Below, in pieces: positions 26,201 through 37,735 of a stretch of DNA of 64,000 bases; positions within the stretch are counted from its first letter, which is position 1; each line of letters opens with the position of its first letter. The notes below the pieces were generated by a model that worked only from the letters and a program-made list of their open reading frames with translations, did no database searches and was not told where the DNA came from. Source of the stretch: Holacanthus passer (lineage: Eukaryota; Chordata; Actinopteri; Pomacanthidae); NCBI GenBank assembly GCA_025331565.1, contig JAFREQ010000076.1, positions 930,001-994,000 of the forward strand. Direction: 5' to 3'. Both the position numbers and the translations under genes were made by a program.

Positions 26201-27306
26201 CTAAACATTCTTCAGCATATAAGTTTCTAGTGGGGTTTTTTTTTCTTCTGCTAACCTTCTGTTACTGTACTTTAATCACAAAGGTGAAGGAAAATATCAG
26301 TGGAGGAGATAAAAGCTTTTCAGGATGAAAATGATTCAGAGAGAATGAAAATTATAACAACATCAGAGAGAGATTTTTAATGGGCATCACTGACAAGAAC
26401 TATCATTACCATAGTGACTAGAGCCTTATATAGGAACTCTAGGATAAGTAATTATAACAGGTTATCATGAGGCAGAATACCCTCACACAAAGCCAGTCCA
26501 TTGGATGTGAAACTTTTTAAAATGAACTTATTTTCCTCATAGATTTCTAATGATAATATAAATATGTGGATACAACAAAGAACTTTTCTCTGGTTTGATT
26601 TTTTTTTTTTTTTTTGTTCTTTTGACAAAAAAAAAAGAAAGTCATTTTAATTGGTGAATAATTGACTAAGTTACAGCAAATCAGTGTGTGACTAAGTCCT
26701 AACTAACCTGAAAGACATTTACATGAAGAGAGAGAGGGTTTGTGAAGTAGACGAGGAGGATAGAGGAGAGACTAAAGAGAGGGTCGGCAGGTCATTTTGT
26801 CGAGGGAAGAAGATGAGTCTGTGTTGCTTCCATCATCAAAACTGTAGGAGTGTTATTAAATGCACCCACACCGCACTCTGCAAAAATATCACACAGCTAT
26901 TTAGGCATTTTACCTTGTCCTTGATTGGTGGGCAAAAAGGTGAACATGTGGAACAGAAGCAGATGGATGGGTGGATGGAGTCGGGGGGAGGTAGTAGATG
27001 AGCAGATGAGAATGAAAGAAAAACACAGAAAATGAGAAAGTAAAGGAAAGGAGGGACATCAAGAAGGAGGCAGCATTTCAGCTTGAAGGCGATGTGTAAG
27101 AAAGATGGAGGGATGGCTGAATGGAGAGACGGGGGAACTTGAAAGGTGCACAGGTAACAGTGGCCTCCAGGAGCGTTTGAGGTGGAAGGAGAGAAGGGTC
27201 GTCGTCGTGATCAGCTGGTCAGCCTCCTGCCAGCCCACTGCCCCTCTGGAGGCCAATTAGAGTGGAGGCCGGGTAGAGCGAGGAACAGTGGAAGACTCCC
27301 TGCGGG

Positions 27307-27328
27307 CACACACACACACACACACACA
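27307..27328 (+). repeat. (CA)11 microsatellite
   Basis: A CA run with further short CA runs to about 27420. Confidence 0.9.
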
Positions 27329-27526
27329 AATACACACATCAGTGCTGACACTGGGTTCACACAATAATCGAAGCCCTCCAGGCACACACCCTTAGAGACA
27401 CACACACACTCACACACATACATGCTGACATTAGTGCGGACAGGCTGAAACTGCACATTTCAGTCAAAAGTTTAGTTTTTCATCATAATTTTAATCCAAT
27501 TTGGGATTTGTTTTTTCAAGAATGGG

Positions 27527-28311
27527 ATAAGATAGACAGCCCCATACCATGATGCTTCGATTTTTGTCTCACACTACATTTCCCCAATACAGGTTTCTCC
27601 AAATGTTGCAAGGTTCAGACGAGCTTCAGCATGCCTTTTCTTTATTAATGAAGTCTTGGGGGGGTGATTGTGCATTGACACCATGGCGGTGGAGTAAACT
27701 GACTACTGTTTCCTCTATGACAACTGTACCTGCTGCTTCCTGTCTTTCTGGAACTCTTTTTAAGTAGTCCTTCGCTCATGGGCTACTCTTTTTACTACCT
27801 GTCTGTTGATTATCTTGCGAGGACCTCCTGTGCATGGTCAGTTGATGGTGGAGTGATGTTCCTTCCACTTGCAGATAATCGCCCCATTGGTGCTTATAGG
27901 AACATTTAGGAATTGAGAGATCCATCTGTATGCCATGTTGCTTAGCAATGTGCTGCTTGTTGCGAAGGTCTTGGGAAAGGTTTTCGCCTGTGAGATGTTT
28001 CTCGCCTGACAGCTTGGTAACAAATAAATTGTTTACTTGCGTTCAGAGGTACTGACCTACCAACATGCACTAAGCCAACTGATTTTAATTAGCACATGTA
28101 GGAGAACTAATTAGTGGAATCAGCTGGTTAGCTTTTTCTTACTGTGTTCAATAATTTTCCTGTGTCATTCCATTTTACTGCACCTAACTTTTTAGTTGGT
28201 CTAGTTTTATTGAGTTAATATGAATGTCTGGCCTAAATATGATCTGAACTGCTGCTGTAATATGTTTAATGCAAAAAAAAAAATGTTGATGTGTTGAATA
28301 CTTATTTCCCC
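27527..28311 (-). mobile_element. Tc1-like transposon relic, copy 2
   Basis: The minus strand encodes a decayed Tc1 transposase N-terminal part. Bases 27838-28023 include ISQFLNVPISTNGAIICKWK and then EHHSTIN, the second helix-turn-helix and linker of Tc1 DNA-binding domains. Upstream of the gene (right side) is a terminal-repeat-like stretch ending TGAATACTTATTTCCCCC near 28311, typical of fish Tc1 ends. The left side stops at the same ATAAGATAGACAGCC edge as copy 1, inside the catalytic domain (an ATGGTATGGGG box), so the 3' half is absent. It is certainly inactive. Confidence 0.75.
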
Positions 28312-29815
28312 CATTAATTAGTTATGACTCTTTTGGTCTTGTTGGAGACACAAAAAACGCTCTCAATTGTACAGAGCAGAGTATCTTCCCTCACAGATGA
28401 TCTCTGACAGAGTATAGACACCAGCTTGCAGAGAGTAAGCAAACCCAACAACAGTTTTATTCTGTTTGATTCTGTCATCAAGTCACAGAAATAAAGTGAA
28501 TTAGCAGCAGATGATGTGATCTCCTGGTTAGCTCTGTCTGAAAAGGAATAGCTGCTACCTGAATGGTCTGTACATTGTTCTCTGCTAATAAGAAATCAAG
28601 AACAGGGATAAAAGATTTGATAACACTCTCTTCAGTGTCGGAGTTTATACCGTCCGTGTATTTTACCAATCTATGTGTCAGAATTCAGAGTTAGTGGCAC
28701 CGGTACACCCAAAGATTTTTTCACATTGAAACTCTCTCATTTTCAGTCACATATGCGAGTGAAACGCAGGCAGTGTTCGGCTGTATAAAGGAGAGCAACC
28801 TTGGAACACTCGAAAGCTGAGGTGGACAAAACACACTAGAGTAGTAATGCATTTCATCAGCTTTATTTTTCATCCATTTAAATATGACCAGATCGGCCCA
28901 CATACTTATCTTTAGGATCGGCTCAGGACATCTCTGTTAATTAGGCTTTGATACGGTTGTTGATATAGATGTGTGTGTGGTTTGCAGGTTTGCAGTTAAA
29001 CCTACTGCAGTCAAGAGAAAACTAACGGATGTGAGGAGGAAACCTGTATTGGTTTTCTCTATAGGTGTGTGTTTAGAGCTTGTGCACTTGTGTGTGTACG
29101 TGTGTATGATCCACCTCATGACCTTGAGTTCATCTCCACCATCACCACCCCTGCAGTGCTGGAGAGGCGTTCTTTTGAAGTACAAAAATCTCAGAAAAGA
29201 CACACACACATTGATGAATAACAATCAAATGCCTCATAAAGTTCAGCCTGAAACTTTGAAATGGTTGCAATTCTTTCTGTACAAACACACACACACATGC
29301 TGTCCCTAAAAAAAAAAAATCCCTGCTGCTGGATGCCTGATTATCTGCCAGTGAGCCAATCAGTGCTCACCATTAGCAGCGTGTCTTGACCAGTAGGTGC
29401 TGCAGTGGCATGTCCTCAGTGACAACAGGTCATATTCTGTGGGTGCTGTGCTGTTTAAGCCTAATGAGAAGGGAGGATGGGTATAGTTTTACATTTCTCA
29501 ATATCACAAGATCTACCAGTTCCAAGTCCCAGTCCTTGTCATATGATGAGGTGCATAAAGCTACTGCGATACAGCAGACACATGTTTTCCATTTCAGAGT
29601 GGGGAGTGATTGCCTTAATGGGATGTTTGGCATTGGGAGGAGGATGCTAGTTTCTCATAATCAGGAGTGTAGCAGCTGGTGGCAAGTCTCAGGCAGGCAG
29701 ATAGGTGGTCATCCATCATGGTGGATCTGAACTTGGCCTTTTAGAATCAGTGGGCCTGTTGATTCACATAGGTAGATTGATCCAAACTGGGCTGAAAGGC
29801 AAAAGGCACATCTTT

Positions 29816-30804
29816 TTATGTTAGGATAATTCTGAACAGGTGCCAGAATTCACCCTTCATGTCACTGGATGTCCTGGATTTCACCTGAACGTCATTCTGA
29901 ATGGTCAGAATTTCCTTTTTCACTCCAGCATTGTCCAGGAGGAATAGTGTTCCCACTTTGGTGGCAGTGTCATTCATATCAATATCTGTGCCAAATGGAA
30001 AACACATGTATAAGGTAAACAGTGTAAACAGTTAAGTTGAAATCTCTAATCAGAATGCTTTTGAATTGGATTGAAGAAATATTGTTCAGATAACCACAGC
30101 TAGCGAGGACCTTCTATGAGTCACCACTCATATCAAGCCGGCCAAACACTGCATCTTCAGACTGCCTGAGAAATTATTTCAGTTCAGACAATCGTTCGCA
30201 AAATCTCGCCAGAAATCTGCCCCTGCTCAGGCATTACACATCAGTATGCAACAGCAACTCAGTGTGTTCCGCTTCAGTATCTTCCACCTGAGCATGGAAT
30301 AGCCTCCTCTGAAGGCTTTCCTTAATCCTTGAGGTTTCCCACTATGTCCACACATCATCATGTTACTGTGTTTCTGGATAACTGAATATCCTAGACAGCT
30401 ACTATTGTTTCAGTTTCATTTCAAAATCTCCACAAAGTCCTCCAAAAAAATGCGTCTTTCTCTGTGTCTTCTTCTTTAAGTGGCTTTTTATGTTTCACAT
30501 GAACGTGACTCACTTGATGTTGCTATGGTGGCTGCTTTCCCCCTGATATTGGGCTTAATCAAAATGTACTGTTGTGCTGCTTGTTGAGATTTCAGTTCCT
30601 GAATCTTACTTTTTCAGAGCTCACTTTTGACTGAAAGCCTTTTCGTAGGTTTGCGCATGGTTCTAAAATGCCATTCAAGGTTGCCAGCACAATGTAAGCG
30701 TTGCATATTAGGCAAACACAGTTTGAGTTTGACATAACTAAGAAAAGAATCCTCTTCTCATTCTGTATGAAAAGGATAATTCTTTCATTTCTTATCTGTT
30801 CCAC
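29816..30804 (-). mobile_element. hAT transposon relic (GTF2IRD2/ZBED-like)
   Basis: Three minus-strand blocks occur in transposase order. (1) Near 30703-30714, CVCLICN and about 30 following residues resemble the N-terminal zinc-binding segment of GTF2IRD2/ZBED5-type hAT proteins. (2) Near 30257-30190, LLLHTDV, a stop codon, then CLSRGRFLARFCERLSELK matches the family's H-T-E-V-R-W-L-S-R-G box. (3) Near 29908-29845, LTIQNDVQVKSR and FWHLF match the C-terminal dimerisation region. Stops and deletions lie between the blocks, and total length is about half of an intact coding region. Terminal repeats were not found. This is a dead copy. Confidence 0.7.
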
Positions 30805-32099
30805 TAGCCATTATTTGTTTTTTATTTGCTAACAGTGCAGCTTAGTCAGCAGAGCTTTTTCTCACAGCACATCATGGCTCAAGTGCAACCAGACTGTCTT
30901 CACATTTGTCAGTAAATAGCCCATCGCTATACTTGCATTGGATTGACAATACTTTTCAACTAGTTGCTGTAAAAACAAATCATCAAACAAATTATCAAAT
31001 TATCCTGAAAATGATTTTGTGATTGACTTGTCAGCACCTAGTGCCTAGATCAACTAGTAGAGTGCCATTGACTGGTTGGGCACCACTGGTCTAGTGCATA
31101 TTCTGTATTAATGGATTAGACAGAATAATCTTTATACAACACATAAAGATGCAGACAGCCTGAAACACCAGCACGTCTGCAGAGAAACCTGTCATCTGAA
31201 TTGATACTATTTTTATCTGTGCGCCTGAAGCAGAGTGTGTCCACTTTAGTCATTAATTAAATTTCCTGTACATTGCAGGGTTTTAAATACAGTACAGATT
31301 CTTGTCATATTGGCAGCTGAATCCAGACCTCACCACCAATGAGCATTCGTAACTCTTCCCTACCTGTAAAGTCATACTGCAGAGTGCACTCACTGCTTAA
31401 ATCGCTATGCCGGCTGCTGATTCCAGCTAAGTGTCAAACAAAATTTAAGGGAGCATTTGAAACGTTGCCACAAAATTAAAAATTGAATTTGTTCCCCAGA
31501 GTTGGGCTCAGCTAATAAATCAGTCTTTCCCGGACATGGAAAAATCATTTGAGGCTTGATTATTGTTTTGTGTCAATCTTTTTATGCCCGTTTATTGTGC
31601 AGTGTGACGATAAATAACCAAAAAATTAATTAATAGCACTGTAATACCCTAAAGTGCTGGTTAGACTACCATGACAAATACTTCTGCTGTCTGGGCGGCA
31701 AGTTTGGCAAGTAGAACCAGGCCGATAATGTTATGCTTTTTTCTTAATTCAAATTGACATCACAGTTTAGACTTTATTTCTTAAAGTGAATGAATTTTCC
31801 TTTTCAGCCAAGCCTAAAAACTTGTGTATTATTTTAAGCTATTTTGATGAAATATTTGATGAATACCTAGTGTTCATGCACAAAGGTTGATGTGCTGAAT
31901 TACAAGGTCTTACGACAAACCATCCAGCACATCCACTGATGCAGTACAAAGACTTACAATTAAGACGAGATATAAGGAAAACTGCAAAACAACAAACACA
32001 AACACATAACCAAAAATAGGAAAGTGAGCAATGGCAGCAGTAACAACCAGGTGAGTTTACAAAATGTAGTTTGTATGTACTTATTCTGTTCTCTCCAAA

Positions 32100-32882
32100 A
32101 GAAATGTACTTCTAAACAAATACTTCCACTCTAATTGATCAAATGCTTTTTCTGCATCGAATGTTACCGCTGAAGCATCACATTTCTTAATCTTAACATA
32201 CTGTAAAATACTCATCGTCTCCTGATGTTTAATATGATGTTGATGTTTGAATATGATGATATGTCTGTTTTGTCATCTGGTTACTTTTTGGCCTGTAGGA
32301 TGCTGCATCATCTGGGTCTTTCTTTGCCTTTTGTAATAACTAATACTTTGTAATACTTATTAATGACTGTTGCAGTGATTGGGGGAGTTTCTTGATTGGT
32401 TGAGTGTTTAGACATTCTTGTTAAAAAGAGGAAAAAACTTTCCAGATGATAAGATCCTAAACCTCCTTACTAGTAATATCCATATCACATTTATACCTTT
32501 CTTCTTCCCAAACCTCCAAAGTTTTATGCATAGAAGGAACCTATTCATTTTATCCTCCACGCCCCATCTGGTATATATCTGAGATATATAAAGATGAATA
32601 AAAATCATAAACACTTCAGCAGTTTCACCTGTGGTATGATATGGCTTGCCATTCTTATCCTTAATTCTTCTCCGATACCTTTATGCGTTTTAACACATCT
32701 GCCACATCACCTTCGGCTTTACTTGCATTTTCTTGCATCCCGACATATTGCTCTGCCAAGTTTGTCACAGCTATGTCAAGTTGATTACCTTTCTTATCTA
32801 TTGCTGGGAGATTGGAGGGGGCTTCTTCTTTGCTGTCCTCAATTGCCCTGAATATCTTTTCTATTGTGAATTCATCTGCCAT
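32100..32882 (-). mobile_element. L1/Tx1-type LINE relic
   Basis: On the minus strand, 32230-32100 reads DASAVTFDAEKAFDQLEWKY and then LFRSTF. D-A-E-K-A-F-D-x-L-E-W is the signature of L1/Tx1 reverse transcriptase motif A, with both Asp codons intact near 32158 and 32140. About 500 bp upstream on the same strand, 32882-32661 is a 73-codon open frame starting MADEFTIEKIFRAIEDSKEE. It is rich in Lys, Glu and Ala in a pattern that could form a coiled coil, as in LINE ORF1 N-termini. The ORF1 call is inference. A normal ORF1-to-RT distance is several times longer, so an internal deletion is likely. Confidence 0.6.
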
Positions 32883-35397
32883 TGTTTAGCTCGTGGTAAG
32901 ACACTTGTGGCATGGAAACACACTCTTGAGGCTTTTTAGGATTAATGGTCAGTGCAGTTTTGAATATTTTGTTTATTAGATGTTCTATCCAAAAACACAA
33001 TCTGATGTCATTAAAGTTCAATGTGACTTTCAACAGACAGGCCCTAGTACAGAGCTCACTCACTCAGAGCGCACTCACGCATGTCCTTCCACTCTGTCAT
33101 CTTGAAGAACGTTTTGAAAAACCTACAGTGATACAGTGCAATAACAGCAAAGGTAGTTAACCGGCTCTATTATTGCTTCTTCACTTAGCAACCATTTCTC
33201 CTAACACCAGGCTAAGAGGACTGGAGAGGTTTACAGAGTACAATTCAAGCACCAGTTTGACCACTCAGATTGCTTGTTTGAAGCCAGCTGTTGTGTAACA
33301 TGAGCATTTATTACCCTGATATTTGCAGTATTCAATTTACTGTGCACACAGAGCCTGTGCTTTATTTAGTACATCGTGTGTGTGTTTATGTGTGATAGAC
33401 TTGTCATTATTGGCATCTCCATCCCCGTTTGCTGTTTTCATGCTGATTTTTTTCTGTTCTCATCTCTGTCTCATTTTATGGAAGACTCAATAATACGATT
33501 AGCTTGTGCTGTCGCATTGTAGGATAGGGACATGTAAAGACTCTGAAACACATTTTTCTGTCTCTCTGTCTCTGTCTTCTTGTGTACATCATACATCACT
33601 TCAATTTAAATTCTCCACAAATATGCATTTTGCCCAGCATAGTCAACGCAGCTTCAGGATGGATGACAGCCTCGTATTAATGACAGTCATCAATCAGTCA
33701 GTATTTTACACGTATCACTCTGTATGCAATGCCTTGTTTTTCTTTTTGTGCCTGCTGTCCGTCTTTTTCCGACATTGTGACAGGTGAATATTTTTTGCTG
33801 CAAGTAAAGCTCATTTTATGTTTTCCAACACTGCCTCACACAGTCTTTCAAGTTTTTAAAGGTCCCATCAGACTCTTAGCTTTTGGTTTACCTTCACCTC
33901 CACTCCCTAGACACCTGCGTTGGTATAGAGTAGAGGGGAAAAAAAGAGTCATCTAAAATCCTGAGAGAGGGAGTGCTTTCACGTTCAGACTATTTTTAGA
34001 CCAGAGCTTTTATTTCCGGTCGCCACTCCTCCGGAGATCTAAGAACAGGTACAGAGAGCCGTCTCCAAAGACAGAAAGGCACATACAGGGGGGATTCAAT
34101 CTCCACAGGGAATCAAAGGGAGATGGTGATGGAGACAGAGCATGCAAAGTGCAGGTAGAGGGATGGAGAAAAACTGAGATTGAGTCCCAAAGTAGTTGGG
34201 TTTAAATCAGCTCTAGTAAATTACCCACCACTTGTCCACATCTGCAAAAAGAGGCCAAATACTGGGATTGGTCACAGCAATTATGAAAAGTTTGCTGAAT
34301 ATTAAATGTGGCAGAAATAAAATAAAAATGATTTAACTTGTTGTTTTAGTACATATTTAGTGTGTCTAGTGTACAATTGTGTGCATGCAAGATTGTTTTT
34401 TCCTGATAAGCACTGGACATAGTATGTGCAGCAGAGCAAAAGGATCCAGCCTGAGGCAGCTCTCTTGTTAAACACTGATGCTCTTATTTTGAAAAGACAA
34501 AATCCGTTCTTAAAATAAATAGTTTGAGAAGAGCTGTCTCAGCACTGCCTTTTGCACAAAAACCTGATTGACGAATGTAATTTACGTAATTGGCAGTTAG
34601 GCAGTCAACCAACAGCTTATGGACAGTCTTCTCGATGGCTGTGCTGAGGAATCATAGATTAGAGATTGCTGATAATTACTTCTACATGGGTCTAGTTTGA
34701 GCTCCTGTTAATAACAGTTTGACAGTTGCAGATTTAAGAGAGTAACCTCACATCTATTATATCACTGGAAGGCAACACTTTTGTTGGAGCTACATTACAT
34801 ATTAAGGTGAAGTAAGTAGGAGTTATGAACAGAGTGAGTTTTACAGAGCTGGTAAGAAGGACAGTGGTTCATTTTCTGTTTCAAAGCTGTTGACAGAGAA
34901 ATATAACAAATGTCATTTGGTTATGAAAGCCCATGTAAATAAAGGTCGCCATTTAAAGTTCATTCAGAGACACTTACTTTAAAGGATTGTGGACTATTTA
35001 TTGTAACAAATGGAGCACTATTTTGTTTGGCTCTTTGTTTGATTGCTCCAAGTGATTCTAAGCATCAGACCCCCAACTTAGACGCATGGTTGTGATATAA
35101 AACCACAACACTCCATTAGACTTAAATGAGAAATGTCCTGCTTAGACTCTTGTGTGCAGCTCACAGCAAGAGGAAGTCGGGGGTGGTTGTGGAGGTTTGC
35201 AGGGCCCAGGGTCAGCGTCAGAAATGGGATATAATGAGTCGAGAGTGAATTTCCACGTTATAAATACCACCACGCTGGCATGTTTGAATATGATTAGTGA
35301 TTTTAACAGTCAGCTTGTGCGATTCAGCTTATAAGGCTATCAGGAAGCTTCAGTGTCACCATCTAAGATGCAAATGTTAACATGCATATTCCCTCCT

Positions 35398-35400
<3 letters not shown>

Positions 35401-35454
<54 letters not shown>
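35401..35454 (+). repeat. (CT)27 microsatellite at the exon B acceptor
   Basis: An uninterrupted run of 27 CT units. It ends 9 nt before the exon B boundary and therefore serves as the polypyrimidine tract. A branch-point-like GTTAAC lies just upstream of the run, near 35376-35381. Confidence 0.95.
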
Positions 35455-35456
<2 letters not shown>

Positions 35457-35463
35457 CTTCCAG

Positions 35464-35614
35464 TGGTCAGCAGGCCTTTCTATTGGAGAACGTGCCCTGT
35501 AACAGCGCCAGTTGCCATAGTGTAGGAAGAATGTTCCGCATCCACTGGGACCAATCAGATTTGGGAGCCATCCAAAATGCCGTCATGGCAACGTTCTTTG
35601 ACATCTATGAGGAC
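35464..35614 (+). CDS. itfg1: ITFG1 internal coding exon B
   Basis: This 151-nt exon has its acceptor at ACCTTCCAG|T and its donor at GAC|GTGAGT. Its first base completes the Ser codon left open by exon A, giving NTSGSGQQAFLLENVPC across the junction, close to human ITFG1. It then encodes a cysteine-bearing loop (C-N-S-A-S-C), a basic and aromatic stretch (GRMFRIHWD), and ATFFDIYED at the end, which is the first half of another FG-GAP calcium-loop motif. The exon ends in phase 0. The pyrimidine tract of its acceptor is a (CT)27 microsatellite only 9 nt from the exon, which is unusual. An in-frame TTG inside the exon is not a start; the true reading comes from exon A. Confidence 0.95.
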
Positions 35615-36670
35615 GTGAGTAGTTCGTGTTTAGTTCATATTGTTACATACAGTACCATCCTTTCTCTCATTCACTTTCCTTCCATTTCTCCACACATTTT
35701 ATTACGTCTGCCTTTCCTCTAAACGTCCACCAGCTTTGTCCCTCTCCTCAATGTCACCTCTTATCTGTCCAAGTAATGCACTACTACAATCAGGCTGGTA
35801 TCAGATAGTTAGATACTCCGCCATGGTGACATCACTCTGTGAGAAATTCTGCAGCATTAAAGCACTTGATGCCAAATGGAGAAGAAAAATGAATAAATCT
35901 CACTGAGCACGCAAGAATATTTGATTTCTCTAATGCAGAAAAGTGGATTATGTGAAAAGCTTTTTTCAACGCTGACGTCAACAAAATGATTTAAGTTTAT
36001 GGTTTTCCTTTCATGCTCAGAAGTAATATTCCAGAATTGGACTGAGGACAGGACAGTGCTGTGTTCAGTTTGGTGCTTGTTTATAATGAATAATACATAC
36101 AATAGCTTGTGTGTAAGCTCACTTTACTCCATCTTTGCCTGCTTGTATTTACACGACAAAGCACCATTATTTATTTTCTTTGTATGCTCTGCCACTGTTG
36201 TTTTACACCCCTAATGCATGCTGTTGTTTTTACTGTCATTTTCATTTATTTCAACCTGTATTTCTGTCCATGTTGACAGTGACAATGAAAAGAATTATGC
36301 ACCCTTGCATACCATAAAACACGCATACGCCGTCTTGTTCTCGTGCATGAAGTACATGCTTTGTCAAAATCCTTCTTCTTGCATTTTTATAGACTCACAT
36401 TTCTACCTTATGTGCTTTTCTTATCAGAATTATTACTGCTAATGTAGCCTGTTAAATTCATCCATCGCTCTCTCTCTCTCTCGGTTTAGAGAGAATTTAT
36501 AAACGGGAAAGAGAGACAGTGTGAGGAGCAGAGAAAGAGGGGAGTATAGCGATGATAAGATAATGCTGGATCAGTCAAACCAGTATGTCAGAGGGATAAA
36601 AATGTACATCAGAAGACACACACACCATGCTCTCATTGTCCCTTATCTATATGCCTGTCTTCATTTGCAG
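35615..36670 (+). other. ITFG1 intron B-C, 1.06 kb
   Basis: A GT-AG intron of 1,056 nt, phase 0. It is mostly AT-rich, with a short CT run near 36467-36482 and a purine-rich patch at 36485-36545. No mobile element was recognised. Confidence 0.9.
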
Positions 36671-36779
36671 GGTATATTAGACATGCTGGTTCTGAGCCAG
36701 GCAGAGGGCAAAAATGACTTTATCATCCATGCTTTGAAGAACAATTTTGAAGCTGATGCCTACTTCGTTAAAGTGATGG
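36671..36779 (+). CDS. itfg1: ITFG1 internal coding exon C
   Basis: This 109-nt exon follows TTTGCAG and ends at ATGG|GTAAGT. It is entered in phase 0 and left in phase 1. GILDMLVL at its start completes the loop begun in exon B, so D-I-Y-E-D|G-I-L-D is cut exactly at the intron. It continues with a charged segment (SQAEGKNDF), then IIHALKNNF and EADAYFVKVM, which is the best conserved stretch of this part of ITFG1. A methionine just upstream in the same frame lies in intron sequence and is not a start. The role is structural: closing a propeller blade on the extracellular side. Confidence 0.95.
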
Positions 36780-37574
36780 GTAAGTGACTGACTTGCCCAG
36801 TATGTTCTGTCCCTCTCTCCGCTCCACATGCCTAAACCAGTTAATTTAAGGGGTCACATGAAAAAAGATGAAGGCACTATTTTGAAGTTCTCCCCAAATT
36901 GCATAGAGAGAAATCCAACTCAAATATGTTACGATTTAGTGTATTTTTGTCATTTTTACTATAACAGCCCCTCCTAGACCAATTAGTATCAGTGAACATG
37001 AGCAGCTCTTTCCCCAGGTCTGGAAACCAGATGTTCATGACTGTTATCTGTCTGTATTAGATGGATTTTTAGCATCAAGCTACTCAGTTGCTGGTGAAAA
37101 GGGAATATTGTCTGAGGTTTTTTTTTTTTTTTTTTTAAATAGTTTTTAAAACTCTTTCTCTGGTTCTCCACTTTAAGCTCGTGTGTTATTTTCAACAAAG
37201 ATAAGTCTGTAAATGCAGCACTGTAAGGCTGTAGTTGGCGCCACTGATAACACCCCAGGCATGTCACAAGAGTGGAAGCAGATTAATGGGCTACAACTCA
37301 AAAGTGATCATGTTTTCCTTGGTAGAAAGGGCACAATACAATTCGCACATATTGTACCAGAAGTTTCCATCTAGAGGCATAGACTATGAACAAGGTTTCT
37401 GTTTACAGTAAGACTGATTTTCTGATTTTGTTTTTATGAATTATATGTGGTTCCTGATTTTACACCAGATTTTCTCAGTACAGGAATTTAATTTAAAACA
37501 AGGTTAGTAAAGTTGTGAGCCCAAATTTCATTATTCATTTCATTAATAATAATTTACTATTTTATTACATATAT

Positions 37575-37735
37575 GTCTATGGTGCTCACCATGTAAACAT
37601 GAAATCCTGGATTCGAAGCCAGACTGGAACCTTTATTTGCATGTCATCCCCTCCCTCTCTCCCCATGTAGCCTGTCACTTTCCACTTTGACTGCCTGATA
37701 ACGGTGTCAGACATGCCAGAAAAATAGCCTTTATT
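37575..37735 (+). mobile_element. tRNA-derived SINE, decayed
   Basis: A tRNA-like head has a box-B-like GGATTCGAAGCC at 37609-37620. It is followed by the fish SINE body landmarks GGAACCTTTATTTGCATGTC, ATCCCCTCCCTCTCTCCCC, CCTGTCAC and ATGCCAGAAAAATA. An A-box-like segment is seen only weakly near 37581-37592. The order and spacing fit the common teleost SINE with a 'gggacctttgctgcatgtcatcccc' body. It is not a functional tRNA. Confidence 0.6.

Larger units (their letters stand above)
9517..35463 (+). other. ITFG1 intron A-B, 25.9 kb
   Basis: A GT-AG intron of 25,947 nt. It contains most of the transposon relics of the window, each listed separately: an RTE/Rex-like LINE, a LINE 3' tail, an L2-like LINE, two Tc1 relics, hAT and L1/Tx1. 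Between them lie AT-rich stretches with no coding signal. 15000-20450 holds only a (CA)n run, a short palindrome and a CpG-richer patch (19360-19520). 33000-35390 holds nothing I can name. Confidence 0.85.

Noticed and set aside
36521..36787. 88-codon frame beginning with Met upstream of exon C
   Set aside because: The N-terminal half is intron sequence before the TTTGCAG acceptor. Only the part from 36671 is coding, in continuity with exon B.
37609..37620. Possible tRNA gene
   Set aside because: A box-B-like sequence is present, but there is no full cloverleaf and a SINE body follows, so it is a SINE head.
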